DNA from: HGM04593 sp045634085
Lineage (GTDB): Bacteria > Bacteroidota > Bacteroidia > Bacteroidales > Bacteroidaceae
NCBI GenBank assembly: GCA_045634085.1
Contig: JAZQZM010000099.1
Coordinates: 16,670-80,669 of the forward strand
Direction: 5' to 3'
Length of the DNA: 64,000 nt
Shown here: positions 20,201-27,608 of the stretch, one piece after another
How positions within the stretch are numbered: the first letter of the stretch is position 1
Layout of the letters: each line of letters starts with the position of its first letter
Program-made: the position numbers and the translations under genes
The notes under the pieces: generated by a model
Database searches by the model: none
Told to the model about the DNA's origin: nothing
What the model saw: only the letters and a program-made list of their open reading frames with translations

Positions 20201-20368
20201 CTTACAATCTCTACCATCATGACCATGATATACGTGCCTGCAATGTACAGTATATTTGCAGCTATCGGTGTAAAGCGCAAGCGCAGAAACATCAGAAAGC
20301 AGCGCGAGCTCAACGCATACTGGAAGGAGCACAAGAACGAGGAGCAGTTGAAACACAAAGATAAGTAA
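17204..20368 (+). CDS. RND-family efflux transporter (AcrB type)
   Basis: Proton-driven inner-membrane pump, 1054 residues, with twelve membrane spans in two repeats and two large periplasmic loops. The proton-relay pair is present in transmembrane helix 4 (VVDDAIVVLENV). The N-terminus has the typical PIDLMPDIETNTI motif, and helix 10-11 shows GMVVKNGIVLIDYI with the conserved Lys-Asn. The sequence resembles the hydrophobe/amphiphile group rather than heavy-metal pumps. A charged cytoplasmic tail (KRKRRNIRKQREL...) ends the protein. With the preceding genes it makes a complete tripartite pump under TetR control; the exported compounds are unknown. Confidence 0.95.
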   Translation: MSIYESAVKKPIMTSLCFMAIALFGLFSFSKLPIDLMPDIETNTIMVFTYYNGASAEDIENNVSRPLENTLNSVEHLKHISSNSRENVSVITLEFEYGYDIDDLTNDVRDKLDMVASALPDDANNPIIFKFSTDMIPIMMLSVKAEESQAALYKILDDNVVNPLARIDGVGTVSISGAPKREINVYMDPSKMEAYNITVEAVSAAIGSENRNIPGGTFDIGNNTYALRVEGEFNVPEEMYDIVVGTVNGVNIFLKDVATIHDNVQERAQETYTDGKQGAMIIVQKQTGGNSVAISQAIREALPELQKRLPADVEIDIIVDTSENILQTVDTLSGTIMDALVFVVIVVFIFLGRWRATIIVAITIPFSLIASFIYLYATGGSINMISLSCLSIAIGSVVDDAIVVLENVTTHIERGSSPQNAAIHGTNEVGVSVMASTLTMFAVFFPLTMVTGMAGVLFKQLGWMMCIIMLISLVASLTLTPMMCAKMLKLQKKQSKLFILLYKPIQKVLDLIDNGYAAIINWAVRHRWTVLVCCFALFGLSLFCAGGIKSEFFPSNDSARASAKIQMPVGTRVEVSREVALKLTNMWKERYGDDIVACNFTVGQADESNTYASLSDNGSHIISFNFSFVPSDKRDITMDKICDQMRRDMKLFPEIAKYDVTSGQSGMGGQSMATFEIYGYDFATTDMMAKELADSLRNCEYITQVNISRSDYLPQYRVEFDRKKLAMHGLNLSTAATFIRNRYNGALATYFREDGDEYDVKVRYNPESRQTIEDIENIKLQGKNGVISIKEVGKVVMNDMPPTIERKDRERIVSVNAVMAAGAALSDGVEYGQKVIDNMEIPAGIAIQVAGSYEDQMDSNRDLGQLAIIILVLVFIVMASQFESLTYPFILMFSVVFALSGVLLGLFVTGSNLNIMSMLGGIMLIGMVVKNGIVLIDYIMLLRERGLGIIAACVGAAKSRLRPVLMTTCTTILGMVPMATSHGVGAEMWRPLGIAVIGGLTISTIMTMIYVPAMYSIFAAIGVKRKRRNIRKQRELNAYWKEHKNEEQLKHKDK

Positions 20369-20376
20369 TAACAGCA

Positions 20377-20406
20377 GTTGTCCATGGGCTGCAGCCCATG
20401 GACAAC
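20377..20406. repeat. 30-bp perfect palindrome between the pump and PII-like genes
   Basis: GTTGTCCATGGGCTG followed directly by its exact reverse complement, with no loop bases. It lies 8 bases after the pump stop codon and 15 bases before the next ATG. Half of its core recurs at 39526-39539. No T-run follows, so it looks less like a terminator than an RNA-processing, stabilising or protein-binding element. Confidence 0.75.
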
Positions 20407-20421
20407 ATAAAAACTTAAGCA

Positions 20422-20715
20422 ATGAAAAGCGTATTCATAACATTCGACATTTCACACAAGGATGCCGTAATCAATATACTCACCCACAACAACTGTCGCG
20501 GTTTCTCATTCTTTGACCAGATGCAGGGACGAGGCAGCGTGGACGGAGAGCCACACTACGGTTCGCATGCATGGCCTTCAATGTGCGGTTCAGTAATCGC
20601 AATTGTAGACGACAAGCATGTAGACAACATCCTCAAGGATGTAAAGGCACTTGACGAGGATTCACCACAGCTCGGACTCAGAGCCTTTGTATGGAGCATC
20701 GAGAAATCATACTAA
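20422..20715 (+). CDS. PII-like (GlnB-fold) small protein linked to an efflux operon
   Basis: A 97-residue cytoplasmic protein with a beta-alpha-beta pattern and the sequence GEPHYGSHAWPSMCGSVIAIVDD, like the short PII-like proteins found beside RND or metal transporters in Bacteroidetes. It lacks the tyrosine-bearing T-loop of true GlnB. It is the final gene before a strong terminator and probably belongs to the efflux transcript, so it may bind a small ligand or metal and modulate the pump. That role is inferred from context; the fold assignment is by pattern only. Confidence 0.65.
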   Translation: MKSVFITFDISHKDAVINILTHNNCRGFSFFDQMQGRGSVDGEPHYGSHAWPSMCGSVIAIVDDKHVDNILKDVKALDEDSPQLGLRAFVWSIEKSY

Positions 20716-20731
20716 ACCGTAAACGGTCTTC

Positions 20732-20766
20732 AAAAAAAATATCCCTGTTGCAGGGATATTTTTTTT
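20732..20766. terminator. Bidirectional rho-independent terminator
   Basis: A perfect 16-bp stem, AAAAAAAATATCCCTG / CAGGGATATTTTTTTT, with a three-base loop. A T-run follows on both strands, serving the efflux operon (plus) and the phosphatase-like gene (minus). Confidence 0.93.
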
Positions 20767-20783
20767 GATATGTATAATTAGAA

Positions 20784-22325
20784 TTAGAACATTCTTAAAC
20801 TATTATCATTCGGACGGCGTATATGAAGTATACGCGCCATTTCGGCAGCAAGCACGCTTGCAGGAGTCATCTCTTCTACGACACGTGGCTCAACATTGGC
20901 ACCGTAAATGATTATAGGGAACATGACAGGAGTGCGGAATGTGGTATTTGACTCAGAAGCCACATCGGTAATCACCTTCCAACCCGGCATCAGGCGCAGC
21001 CATACATCGCCTGAACTTGAAGGATTGTATCCGTTCTTGACATACTGCATCTCGGGGCTCAGCATGCCGCCAAGACGATAGATTGTAAAGACGTCCTCCA
21101 CACCGTCGATGGACTTAAGGAACTCAATGGTGTGTGAAACGACATCAAGTTTATTGAGTTTCATACTCTCGATGGCCTTATTGTTGAGATAGAGCTGGCT
21201 GCCGTATACGCCCTCAACATAATCGCCCTTACCGAAACGGGCTGTAAGATAGACATTCAGTAGACCTTCAATCCTGTCCATATATATCTTTCCCGATGGA
21301 AGACGGTACTTTGCTCCATCCTCGCTGCTCTCAATCACGTAACCTGTAGAGGCAATGGAAACGACAACATTCTCCATGCCAATGAGCTTGTCGACGTAAT
21401 TGAGCAGGTCGGCAATATTCCTGTCAAGGCGTGCATACATGTCCTGAATCTCAATGGGACGTTCCTCCATTGAGTTGCCGTCATAATTACCTGCATAATA
21501 TGTAAGTGAAAGGCAATCGGCAATATCATCCCTACCGGCAAGAGTCTCCTTGAGATAGGCCTTCGCCATTTCGTTCACCTCGTCGTTGATACAGGCTGTG
21601 GTCTTATAGCCACGGATATCATTCAATCCGTTGAAAGAGAATGAGAATGCATCGGGCGCTTCCTCGCCGAAGTTATTGTATTTTTCAGTGGGGAAAAGAG
21701 GTACCCACTTACCCGAACGTCCACGCACCTCCTTATTCTTGTCGGCGGCCCATTGGGGATACAGTCCATAGTAGCTTGAACTGCACCAGTAACCGGTGGA
21801 GTTGTTCTTCCACAGCACTGCATCGGCAGCATGTCCACCGGCAAGCACAGCAGCATCCTCATCGGGAGCAATGGAGCAGATAATTGCATTGCCGCGGGTA
21901 GCACGCTTCATTTCATCGGTAACCGTGATGGCCTTGAGCCTTGAAGGAGACATTGGAGAATTTGTATATACTCCTTTATGTTTATGATCCTCCACACAGT
22001 TCATGATACGCAACGACGAACGGTCGAGCCAACGTTCGCCCACTATTCCGTTGACATACGGAGTTGTGCCCGTCGACAATGCTGCCACAGCTGAAGCACG
22101 GTCAATATTCTCGAACGGATAATAGGCATTAGGAAAGACCTTGCCGCCGGAGAGCAGGCGTTTGAAGCCATCCTCGCAATAGAGGTGGCTGAACTCGTAG
22201 AGAAAATCGGTACGCAACTGGTCAACAGTAATGTTTATATACAATTTGGGCGACTTAAGTCCGGGCTGCGCAAACGAATTCAACGCGCACAGCACAAGCA
22301 GCATCAGATAATATTTGATTCGCAT
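20784..22325 (-). CDS. Alkaline-phosphatase-superfamily protein, probably catalytically inactive
   Basis: A 513-residue exported protein (signal peptide to about residue 19) with the fold of PafA-type alkaline phosphatases: NITVDQLRTDFL at the start, LSTGTTPYVNGIVGERW, and IEIQDMYARLDRN. By eye-alignment to PafA, the first metal-binding Asp is kept (Asp35), but other key positions are changed. The usual Asp and His of the DxxGH block are Asn280 and Asn284, the ADHG pair is Ser326-Thr327, the nucleophile Thr position looks like Arg76, and the late His of the HGxxYD block is missing. It is therefore likely a pseudoenzyme that binds rather than hydrolyses. It overlaps the upstream Lnb-like gene by 22 bases, so the two are co-translated. 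Confidence 0.75.
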   Translation of the reverse strand: MRIKYYLMLLVLCALNSFAQPGLKSPKLYINITVDQLRTDFLYEFSHLYCEDGFKRLLSGGKVFPNAYYPFENIDRASAVAALSTGTTPYVNGIVGERWLDRSSLRIMNCVEDHKHKGVYTNSPMSPSRLKAITVTDEMKRATRGNAIICSIAPDEDAAVLAGGHAADAVLWKNNSTGYWCSSSYYGLYPQWAADKNKEVRGRSGKWVPLFPTEKYNNFGEEAPDAFSFSFNGLNDIRGYKTTACINDEVNEMAKAYLKETLAGRDDIADCLSLTYYAGNYDGNSMEERPIEIQDMYARLDRNIADLLNYVDKLIGMENVVVSIASTGYVIESSEDGAKYRLPSGKIYMDRIEGLLNVYLTARFGKGDYVEGVYGSQLYLNNKAIESMKLNKLDVVSHTIEFLKSIDGVEDVFTIYRLGGMLSPEMQYVKNGYNPSSSGDVWLRLMPGWKVITDVASESNTTFRTPVMFPIIIYGANVEPRVVEEMTPASVLAAEMARILHIRRPNDNSLRMF

Positions 22326-23488
22326 ATTCTATCTTTATATACGTGGAACAATGAACGCACAAGCACTGCAAGTGCGCAGATATAAAGCGGCACAGGGTAG
22401 CACTGCACCCTAAAGAGTCCAGAGAGCAGGAAAAGGATTACAAAAGTAACCTGCACCCATGCCATGACAGGAGACTTGTGCTTTATGGTCCTGTACACCA
22501 TTACAGGCACTATTACCAATGCAAGCGGATTGAGAAGCAGCATCGCATAGTTGGCATCCACAGCCGGGTGTTCCGAACATAGCCCCATGAAAAGCAGCAG
22601 ACATCCAGGGACACCCTGCATCAGCATTATGAAAATATCGTACCCCCAGAAAGTCTTCTTGCGGCGCACCTCGCACAACATCACGATAAGAGTAAACAGC
22701 AATAGCAACAACGACGCGTTGAACGGGGTGAAGTTGTCCCGCACTGTAGCAGGCCTGTTCTCCTTTACAAGAAGATTTGTTGCCTTGAGGGCAGGCATCC
22801 TGTTGCCGTCGGGGGCGACAATGGTGGCATCAGCGAAATCCCTCATCAGATTGCCGGGTATGAACTGCAGCTCGTCAATAGTCGCATCCTGATCGACATC
22901 GGAACCCATAAGCAGCCCTATACCGAAAGAGTACCAGGAATGCGAAAAGGTCATCGCCGAGAGAGTCTCACGGAGTGTTGGGAGACATCCTAAGGTATCG
23001 GACGCATACTCAATACCATATCCCTCACCAAGAGCCTCAATGATTTTATCACGGGCCTTGGTCGTACAATTGTTATAGAAATAGTTATAACGGTATATTC
23101 TGTTCTCGGGTGCGCAGTTTTCTTCAAGAAGAGTATACAGCCGTGCAACCTGCGCCGGTGTAAGGTTCAGCACCTGTTCGGTCACCGAAGAACCACGCTG
23201 AACATATTCGTAAAGGAAAGACCTGAATGAAACCGCACCTACCATATAATCGGTCTCTCCTAGAATGAAGCGCCACATGAAATTGGGTGCATTGAAATTG
23301 AAATAGCCGTAGTTGTAGACCTTCTCAACACCGTTCTCATCGTCAATATACCGCAACGCCGTGTGCCCGAAGAGAGAATACGCCTCGTCACCGGGCGAGC
23401 ATGTAACCAGGCTGAAGCGCGCATTATCGGCCTTTGACGGCAACGAGAGTGACAAGACAGCCAACAAAAGAAAAACAAATTTTCTCAC
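22304..23488 (-). CDS. DUF4105 / Lnb-type periplasmic-domain membrane protein
   Basis: A 394-residue protein: signal peptide or first membrane anchor (1-20), a periplasmic DUF4105 domain (about 22-200) and then four to five membrane spans. Conserved candidate catalytic residues are His42 in SLFGHTALR and Cys141 in NYFYNNCTTKARD, a thiol-enzyme-like pair. Related Bacteroides proteins are named Lnb and linked to lipoprotein N-acylation; I transfer that only as a possibility. It is the first gene of a two-gene minus-strand operon, with a good -7 box 30 bases upstream, back to back with coaX. Confidence 0.75.
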   Translation of the reverse strand: MRKFVFLLLAVLSLSLPSKADNARFSLVTCSPGDEAYSLFGHTALRYIDDENGVEKVYNYGYFNFNAPNFMWRFILGETDYMVGAVSFRSFLYEYVQRGSSVTEQVLNLTPAQVARLYTLLEENCAPENRIYRYNYFYNNCTTKARDKIIEALGEGYGIEYASDTLGCLPTLRETLSAMTFSHSWYSFGIGLLMGSDVDQDATIDELQFIPGNLMRDFADATIVAPDGNRMPALKATNLLVKENRPATVRDNFTPFNASLLLLLFTLIVMLCEVRRKKTFWGYDIFIMLMQGVPGCLLLFMGLCSEHPAVDANYAMLLLNPLALVIVPVMVYRTIKHKSPVMAWVQVTFVILFLLSGLFRVQCYPVPLYICALAVLVRSLFHVYKDRICESNII

Positions 23489-23517
23489 CGTATCTTATTT
23501 TATCATTTATATTCTTT

Positions 23518-23526
23518 GCAAAGATA
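23518..23526 (-). promoter_or_regulatory. -7 box for the Lnb-like operon
   Basis: Reads TATCTTTGC on the minus strand, an exact consensus match, about 30 bases before the ATG at 23488. Confidence 0.6.
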
Positions 23527-23581
23527 CAATTTCCATTGTAAGCAGCAATAACCCGGAGCCCGATAAATGTGCTGCCATATC

Positions 23582-23613
23582 TTTGCAGTAAAGGCAAAAA
23601 ACCGTATCTTTGC
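23582..23613 (+). promoter_or_regulatory. Promoter of the coaX-lptC-type operon
   Basis: -7 box TATCTTTGC at 23605-23613 and TTTG at 23582-23585, 19 bases apart. The TTTG belongs to another TATCTTTGC (23578-23586), so two consensus boxes lie 27 bases apart and either could act as a -7. The downstream box makes a start upstream of it unlikely for coaX. Confidence 0.65.
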
Positions 23614-23635
23614 AAAAATTTTCATAACCCCTGTT

Positions 23636-24364
23636 TTGAACCTCATCGTAGACATAGGAAACAACAGTACCAAGTACTACCTCTTCAACGGCAACCAGAT
23701 TGTGCTGCATTCGCGAAGAGAGAACGGCTCACACGGCATCCTTGGTGAATGGTATAAGGAATTCGGAATTGACAAGGTCATTGTGTCATCAGTCGTAGAC
23801 CTTGACACTGAGTATAAAGATGCCTTCAATTCGCTTGGCTGTCCTGTACTATGGTTCAACAACAGTACACCGGTTCCGCTAATTGTGGACTACGGCACGC
23901 CAGGTACATTGGGCAGTGACAGACTGGCCGCGGCAACCGGCGCATGGTACGAGGCCCCCGAACGCAACATGCTTGTCATAGACTGTGGCACAGCCATTAC
24001 CATAGACTTTGTTGACAGGAACGGACATTTCCACGGAGGCAATATTGCACCGGGAATAAAGATGCGTCTGCTGGCACTGCATGACTACACAAGCCGCCTG
24101 CCGCTGGTTGAGAAGGAGGGAGAACTCCCGACATTGGGACATAACACCGAGACAGCCATAAGAAGTGGAGTCATCAGGGGTGTATGCCACGAAATAGAGG
24201 GCTACATTGACGAATTTAAAGAAAAATATGGCGATGTTTTGGTTTTTTTAACGGGAGGAGACGAAAAAACGTTGAAAAATAACATAAAAAGTCGCATCTT
24301 TGCAGACAAATATTTAGTCGCCAAAGGACTGAACAGGATTTTACAAGACTACTACAATGAATAA
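23636..24364 (+). CDS. coaX: Type III pantothenate kinase, TTG start
   Basis: Catalyses the first step of coenzyme A synthesis, ATP-dependent phosphorylation of pantothenate. The 242-residue protein starts NLIVDIGNNSTK (phosphate-binding loop), has GTLGSDRLAAATGA and VIDCGTAITIDFVD (catalytic Asp region), and GGNIAPGIKMR, all typical of CoaX. An upstream ATG at 23567 is in frame but would add 23 unrelated residues and lies before the promoter box; the TTG at 23636 gives exactly the usual N-terminus, so I chose it. The stop codon region overlaps the next gene's ATG by 8 bases, coupling it to the envelope operon. Confidence 0.92.
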   Translation: MNLIVDIGNNSTKYYLFNGNQIVLHSRRENGSHGILGEWYKEFGIDKVIVSSVVDLDTEYKDAFNSLGCPVLWFNNSTPVPLIVDYGTPGTLGSDRLAAATGAWYEAPERNMLVIDCGTAITIDFVDRNGHFHGGNIAPGIKMRLLALHDYTSRLPLVEKEGELPTLGHNTETAIRSGVIRGVCHEIEGYIDEFKEKYGDVLVFLTGGDEKTLKNNIKSRIFADKYLVAKGLNRILQDYYNE

Positions 24365-25595
24365 AAAGATATTCATAATCATAGCAATGCTGCTTGCCAC
24401 TACGTGTTCATTTGCTGACAATGGCAGCAATTCTCCGTACTCACGTTACGGAGTCGGTCTGTTGTCGGACCAGAGCCTTGGCATCAACAGACAGATGGGC
24501 GGTCTTGGCTACGGACTCCGCAGCCACAGCTACATAAACATACTTAACCCGGCATCATTTGCACAGGCCGACACCTTGACAATGCTTTTCGAAGCAGGCT
24601 TCTCCATGCAGAACGTGAACTTCAAGGAAGGCGACAGACAGATAAATGCCAAGAACGCAAGCTTTGACTATATTGCAGTGCAGTTCAGAATACGCAAGAA
24701 CCTGGGCATGTCGGCAGGTTTCCTCCCTTACTCTACTGTAGGATACTCTTTCAGCAATGTTTCTAACAACGGCACAAACGAGGTAAGCACCAACATCTAC
24801 AGCGGAGCCGGAGGTATCTACCAACCCTACATCGGCTTGGGTTGGCAACCGGCCAAATGGCTATCGGTAGGTGTCATGGGCTCATACATATATGGCGACA
24901 TAACACACCAGGTAGGCATTGACTTTGCGAACAGCACAGACCGTTCAAAGAGTTACGGCGTATCATTGAAGACCTACAAGGTCGATTTCGGAATGCAGTA
25001 CGCAACCAAGTTGGGCAGCAAGAACGAGATTGTTCTGGGCGCAACATACTCTTTGGGACACGACATGAATGCCGACGCACAGATAGTGGAAGCTACAGCC
25101 GACTCTACCTCTACAAAGAAGATTGACGGCGGATTCAAGTTGCCTCATACGTATGGTTTCGGTTTTACATACACATACAATGAGAGGTTCAAGATAGGAG
25201 CCGACTACACACTGCAGCAATGGAGCACATCGTCGTTCTTCGGAATTGACAAAGGCGTTGACCGCAGCAAGATTTCCATTGGAGCAGAATATGCACCCGG
25301 CAGACTTTCAAGCAATATCTTCAAGATGATAACTTACAGGGCGGGAGCTTATTATGCACAGCCATACACCGAGCTAAACGGCAAGAAAGGGTGCGAGGAG
25401 TACGGAGTGAGTGCAGGTCTTTCGTTGCCATTCCTCAACAACAATAACCGCAACAGCCATGCGACACTGCATTTGTCGGGACAGTTCATCCACATGGAGC
25501 CCAAGTCGGCAGGCATGATAGCAGAGAACTACTTCAGAATCAATCTCGGAATAACATTCAACGAGAGCTGGTTCATAAAACTAAAAGTGAGATAA
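24357..25595 (+). CDS. Outer-membrane beta-barrel protein (FadL/OmpP1-like pattern)
   Basis: A 412-residue exported protein with a signal peptide ending SFAD. The mature part opens with NSPYSRYGVGLL and consists of alternating hydrophobic/polar strands with aromatic girdle residues and a C-terminal strand ending WFIKLKVR, as expected for a 12-14-stranded barrel. It belongs to a conserved Bacteroidetes family placed between coaX and a TPR gene; the transported substrate is unknown. The start overlaps coaX by 8 bases; 32 bases separate it from the next gene. Confidence 0.75.
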   Translation: MNKKIFIIIAMLLATTCSFADNGSNSPYSRYGVGLLSDQSLGINRQMGGLGYGLRSHSYINILNPASFAQADTLTMLFEAGFSMQNVNFKEGDRQINAKNASFDYIAVQFRIRKNLGMSAGFLPYSTVGYSFSNVSNNGTNEVSTNIYSGAGGIYQPYIGLGWQPAKWLSVGVMGSYIYGDITHQVGIDFANSTDRSKSYGVSLKTYKVDFGMQYATKLGSKNEIVLGATYSLGHDMNADAQIVEATADSTSTKKIDGGFKLPHTYGFGFTYTYNERFKIGADYTLQQWSTSSFFGIDKGVDRSKISIGAEYAPGRLSSNIFKMITYRAGAYYAQPYTELNGKKGCEEYGVSAGLSLPFLNNNNRNSHATLHLSGQFIHMEPKSAGMIAENYFRINLGITFNESWFIKLKVR

Positions 25596-25627
25596 ATTAT
25601 TGATAAAACTATAAGTAAAGAAAAAGA

Positions 25628-27061
25628 ATGATGAAGAAACTATTTTTTGCACTTCTTGTACTTGTAGCAACAAGTGCAGGAGCACAGAACGGTGTCACAA
25701 ACGGTTTCCGTTTCGGCCCGACTGAAGAAGACAGCTTAAGATGTATTGAGACTATTACTATCGTAAACGTAAACTTCAACAACAAGGACTATGCTACAGC
25801 TTATGAGTCATGGAAAACACTGTTCAACGAATTCCCCGTTGCACGCGTCGACACATACAGCAAGGGCCTGAAAATCCTCAATGAGCTCATCAAGAAGGAG
25901 GGTGACCCAACCAAGAAGGAGGAATACATCAAGGAACTCTTCAACGTATACGACCAGCAGATAAAGTACATCGACAAGTTGCAGGAGATTACAAAGACCC
26001 CATTGTCGGCAGGTGCACTCCTTGGCAGCAAGGCAATGGACTATGAGAGATACTACAAGAATGCGCCGGTAGACACACTGTACAATCTTTTCGCAAGCGC
26101 AGTAGAACTAGAGAAAGGAAAGTCGGAGTACACTGTCACAGAACGTTTTATGAAGTACTCATCACTCAAGTACAAGCAGGACAAGAGCCACGGCGAGAAA
26201 ATCGTCGAGGACTACCTTGCCGCATCGGTATACATTGTAGAGGTTCTCGACAAGTACCACGACAACATTGAACGCAGCCTTAAGAGATATCAGGAAGAGG
26301 GCAATCCACGAGACAGCACCAACGCCATCGGTTACAGCCAGAGAATTGACGCGTCACGTATCTCAAAGAACAACATCGATGCATATTTCATCAACAGCGG
26401 CGCTGCGTCATGCGAGGACTTGAGCAACATCTATGGTCCTACACTCGAGGCAAACAAGGACAATATCGAGTATCTCAACAAGATTATCTCAATCATGAGT
26501 ATGCTCAAATGTACAAACGAGGAGACATATCTCATTGCATCAGAGTACGCACTTGCCATTGAGCCTACTGCAAAGGCTGCTATGGGTTGCGGTTACCGCT
26601 ACTACAAGAGGGGCGACATTGACAAGGCACTCGAGTTCTTTGACCAGGCTATCGAACTTGAGACATCTATCACCACAAAGTCAGAGCTTTGCTACAAGGT
26701 CGGCATGATTCAGCTCAGCCTCAACAACTACAGCAAGGCACGCGCCTATGCGAACAAGGCTCTTGCGTTCAACTCAAAATACGGCCAGCCCCACATTCTT
26801 ATCGCCCGCTGCTATGCTGCAAACACCAAGTGGTGCGACGACGACCTCATGAACAGATGCACATACTTCCTGTGCCTTGACCGTCTTGAACGTGCAAAGC
26901 AGGTAGACCCGTCGGTGAAACGTGAAGCAGACAAGTACATCAAGAGCTTCACCGAGAATGCACCGAAGATCAGCGACCTCTTCATGAGAGGTTATGAGGC
27001 AGGTTCATCAATAACCATTGGCGGTTGGATTAATGAGACTACCAAGGTTCGTTCACTCTAA
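25628..27061 (+). CDS. Exported tetratricopeptide-repeat protein
   Basis: A 477-residue protein with a signal peptide ending GAQN and helical repeats. The clearest TPR units run from about residue 290 to 420 (AAMGCGYRYYKRGDIDKALEF and CYKVGMIQLSLNNYSKARAY). The N-terminal part has a longer helical region. TPR proteins act as scaffolds; in this operon of envelope genes it is probably a periplasmic or outer-membrane-associated assembly factor. It overlaps the LptC-like gene by 29 bases. Confidence 0.8.
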   Translation: MMKKLFFALLVLVATSAGAQNGVTNGFRFGPTEEDSLRCIETITIVNVNFNNKDYATAYESWKTLFNEFPVARVDTYSKGLKILNELIKKEGDPTKKEEYIKELFNVYDQQIKYIDKLQEITKTPLSAGALLGSKAMDYERYYKNAPVDTLYNLFASAVELEKGKSEYTVTERFMKYSSLKYKQDKSHGEKIVEDYLAASVYIVEVLDKYHDNIERSLKRYQEEGNPRDSTNAIGYSQRIDASRISKNNIDAYFINSGAASCEDLSNIYGPTLEANKDNIEYLNKIISIMSMLKCTNEETYLIASEYALAIEPTAKAAMGCGYRYYKRGDIDKALEFFDQAIELETSITTKSELCYKVGMIQLSLNNYSKARAYANKALAFNSKYGQPHILIARCYAANTKWCDDDLMNRCTYFLCLDRLERAKQVDPSVKREADKYIKSFTENAPKISDLFMRGYEAGSSITIGGWINETTKVRSL

Positions 27062-27608
27062 GTATCTGCATACAACAACCGCAGCTGCGGTTGTTGTACT
27101 GCTTTTCGTCACTTCGTGCAACGATGCGCAAAGTGTCAGCATTTCTATTGAGCAGCGCGACTCACTCGCCATGATGAGCACATACGGAGTAAGCACGGTG
27201 ATAAGCGACTCGGGGCGCATAAGCTACAAGATAGACACAGACGAGTGGCTCATATTTGACAAGCGCAACCCGCCATACTGGGCTTTTGAAAAAGGCGTAT
27301 ATCTTGAGAAATATGACCGTGACATGAATGTGGAAGCCACAATCAAATGCGACACCGCCTACTACTACAGTAGCATAAAACTGTGGAAATTGGCAGGCAA
27401 TGTCGACATAAGGAATCTCAAGGAAGAACGCTTCTACACCGACCTGATGTACTGGGATCAGGAGAAGGCGGAAATATATTCCGACGCATACATAAAAATT
27501 GAGCAGAAGGACCAGGTTACCGAAGGTGTCGGCTTCTCATCGAACCAGAACATGACACACTGGGAAATAAAGAACACAAAAGGAATCTACGCCATCAAGG
27601 ATGAATAA
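27033..27608 (+). CDS. lptC: LptC-like lipopolysaccharide export lipoprotein
   Basis: A 191-residue protein from the ATG at 27033, within the end of the TPR gene; the signal then reads MRLPRFVHSKYL ... LLFVTSC, a lipoprotein or membrane anchor. The remainder has the LptC/OstA-like repeated beta pattern (DTDEWLIFDKRNPPYWAFEKG and CDTAYYYSSIKLWKLAGNVDI). In Gram-negatives LptC passes lipopolysaccharide from the LptB2FG extractor to LptA. A slightly earlier start at 27018 (non-ATG) is possible but worse. It overlaps the next gene by 8 bases. Confidence 0.78.
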   Translation: MRLPRFVHSKYLHTTTAAAVVVLLFVTSCNDAQSVSISIEQRDSLAMMSTYGVSTVISDSGRISYKIDTDEWLIFDKRNPPYWAFEKGVYLEKYDRDMNVEATIKCDTAYYYSSIKLWKLAGNVDIRNLKEERFYTDLMYWDQEKAEIYSDAYIKIEQKDQVTEGVGFSSNQNMTHWEIKNTKGIYAIKDE

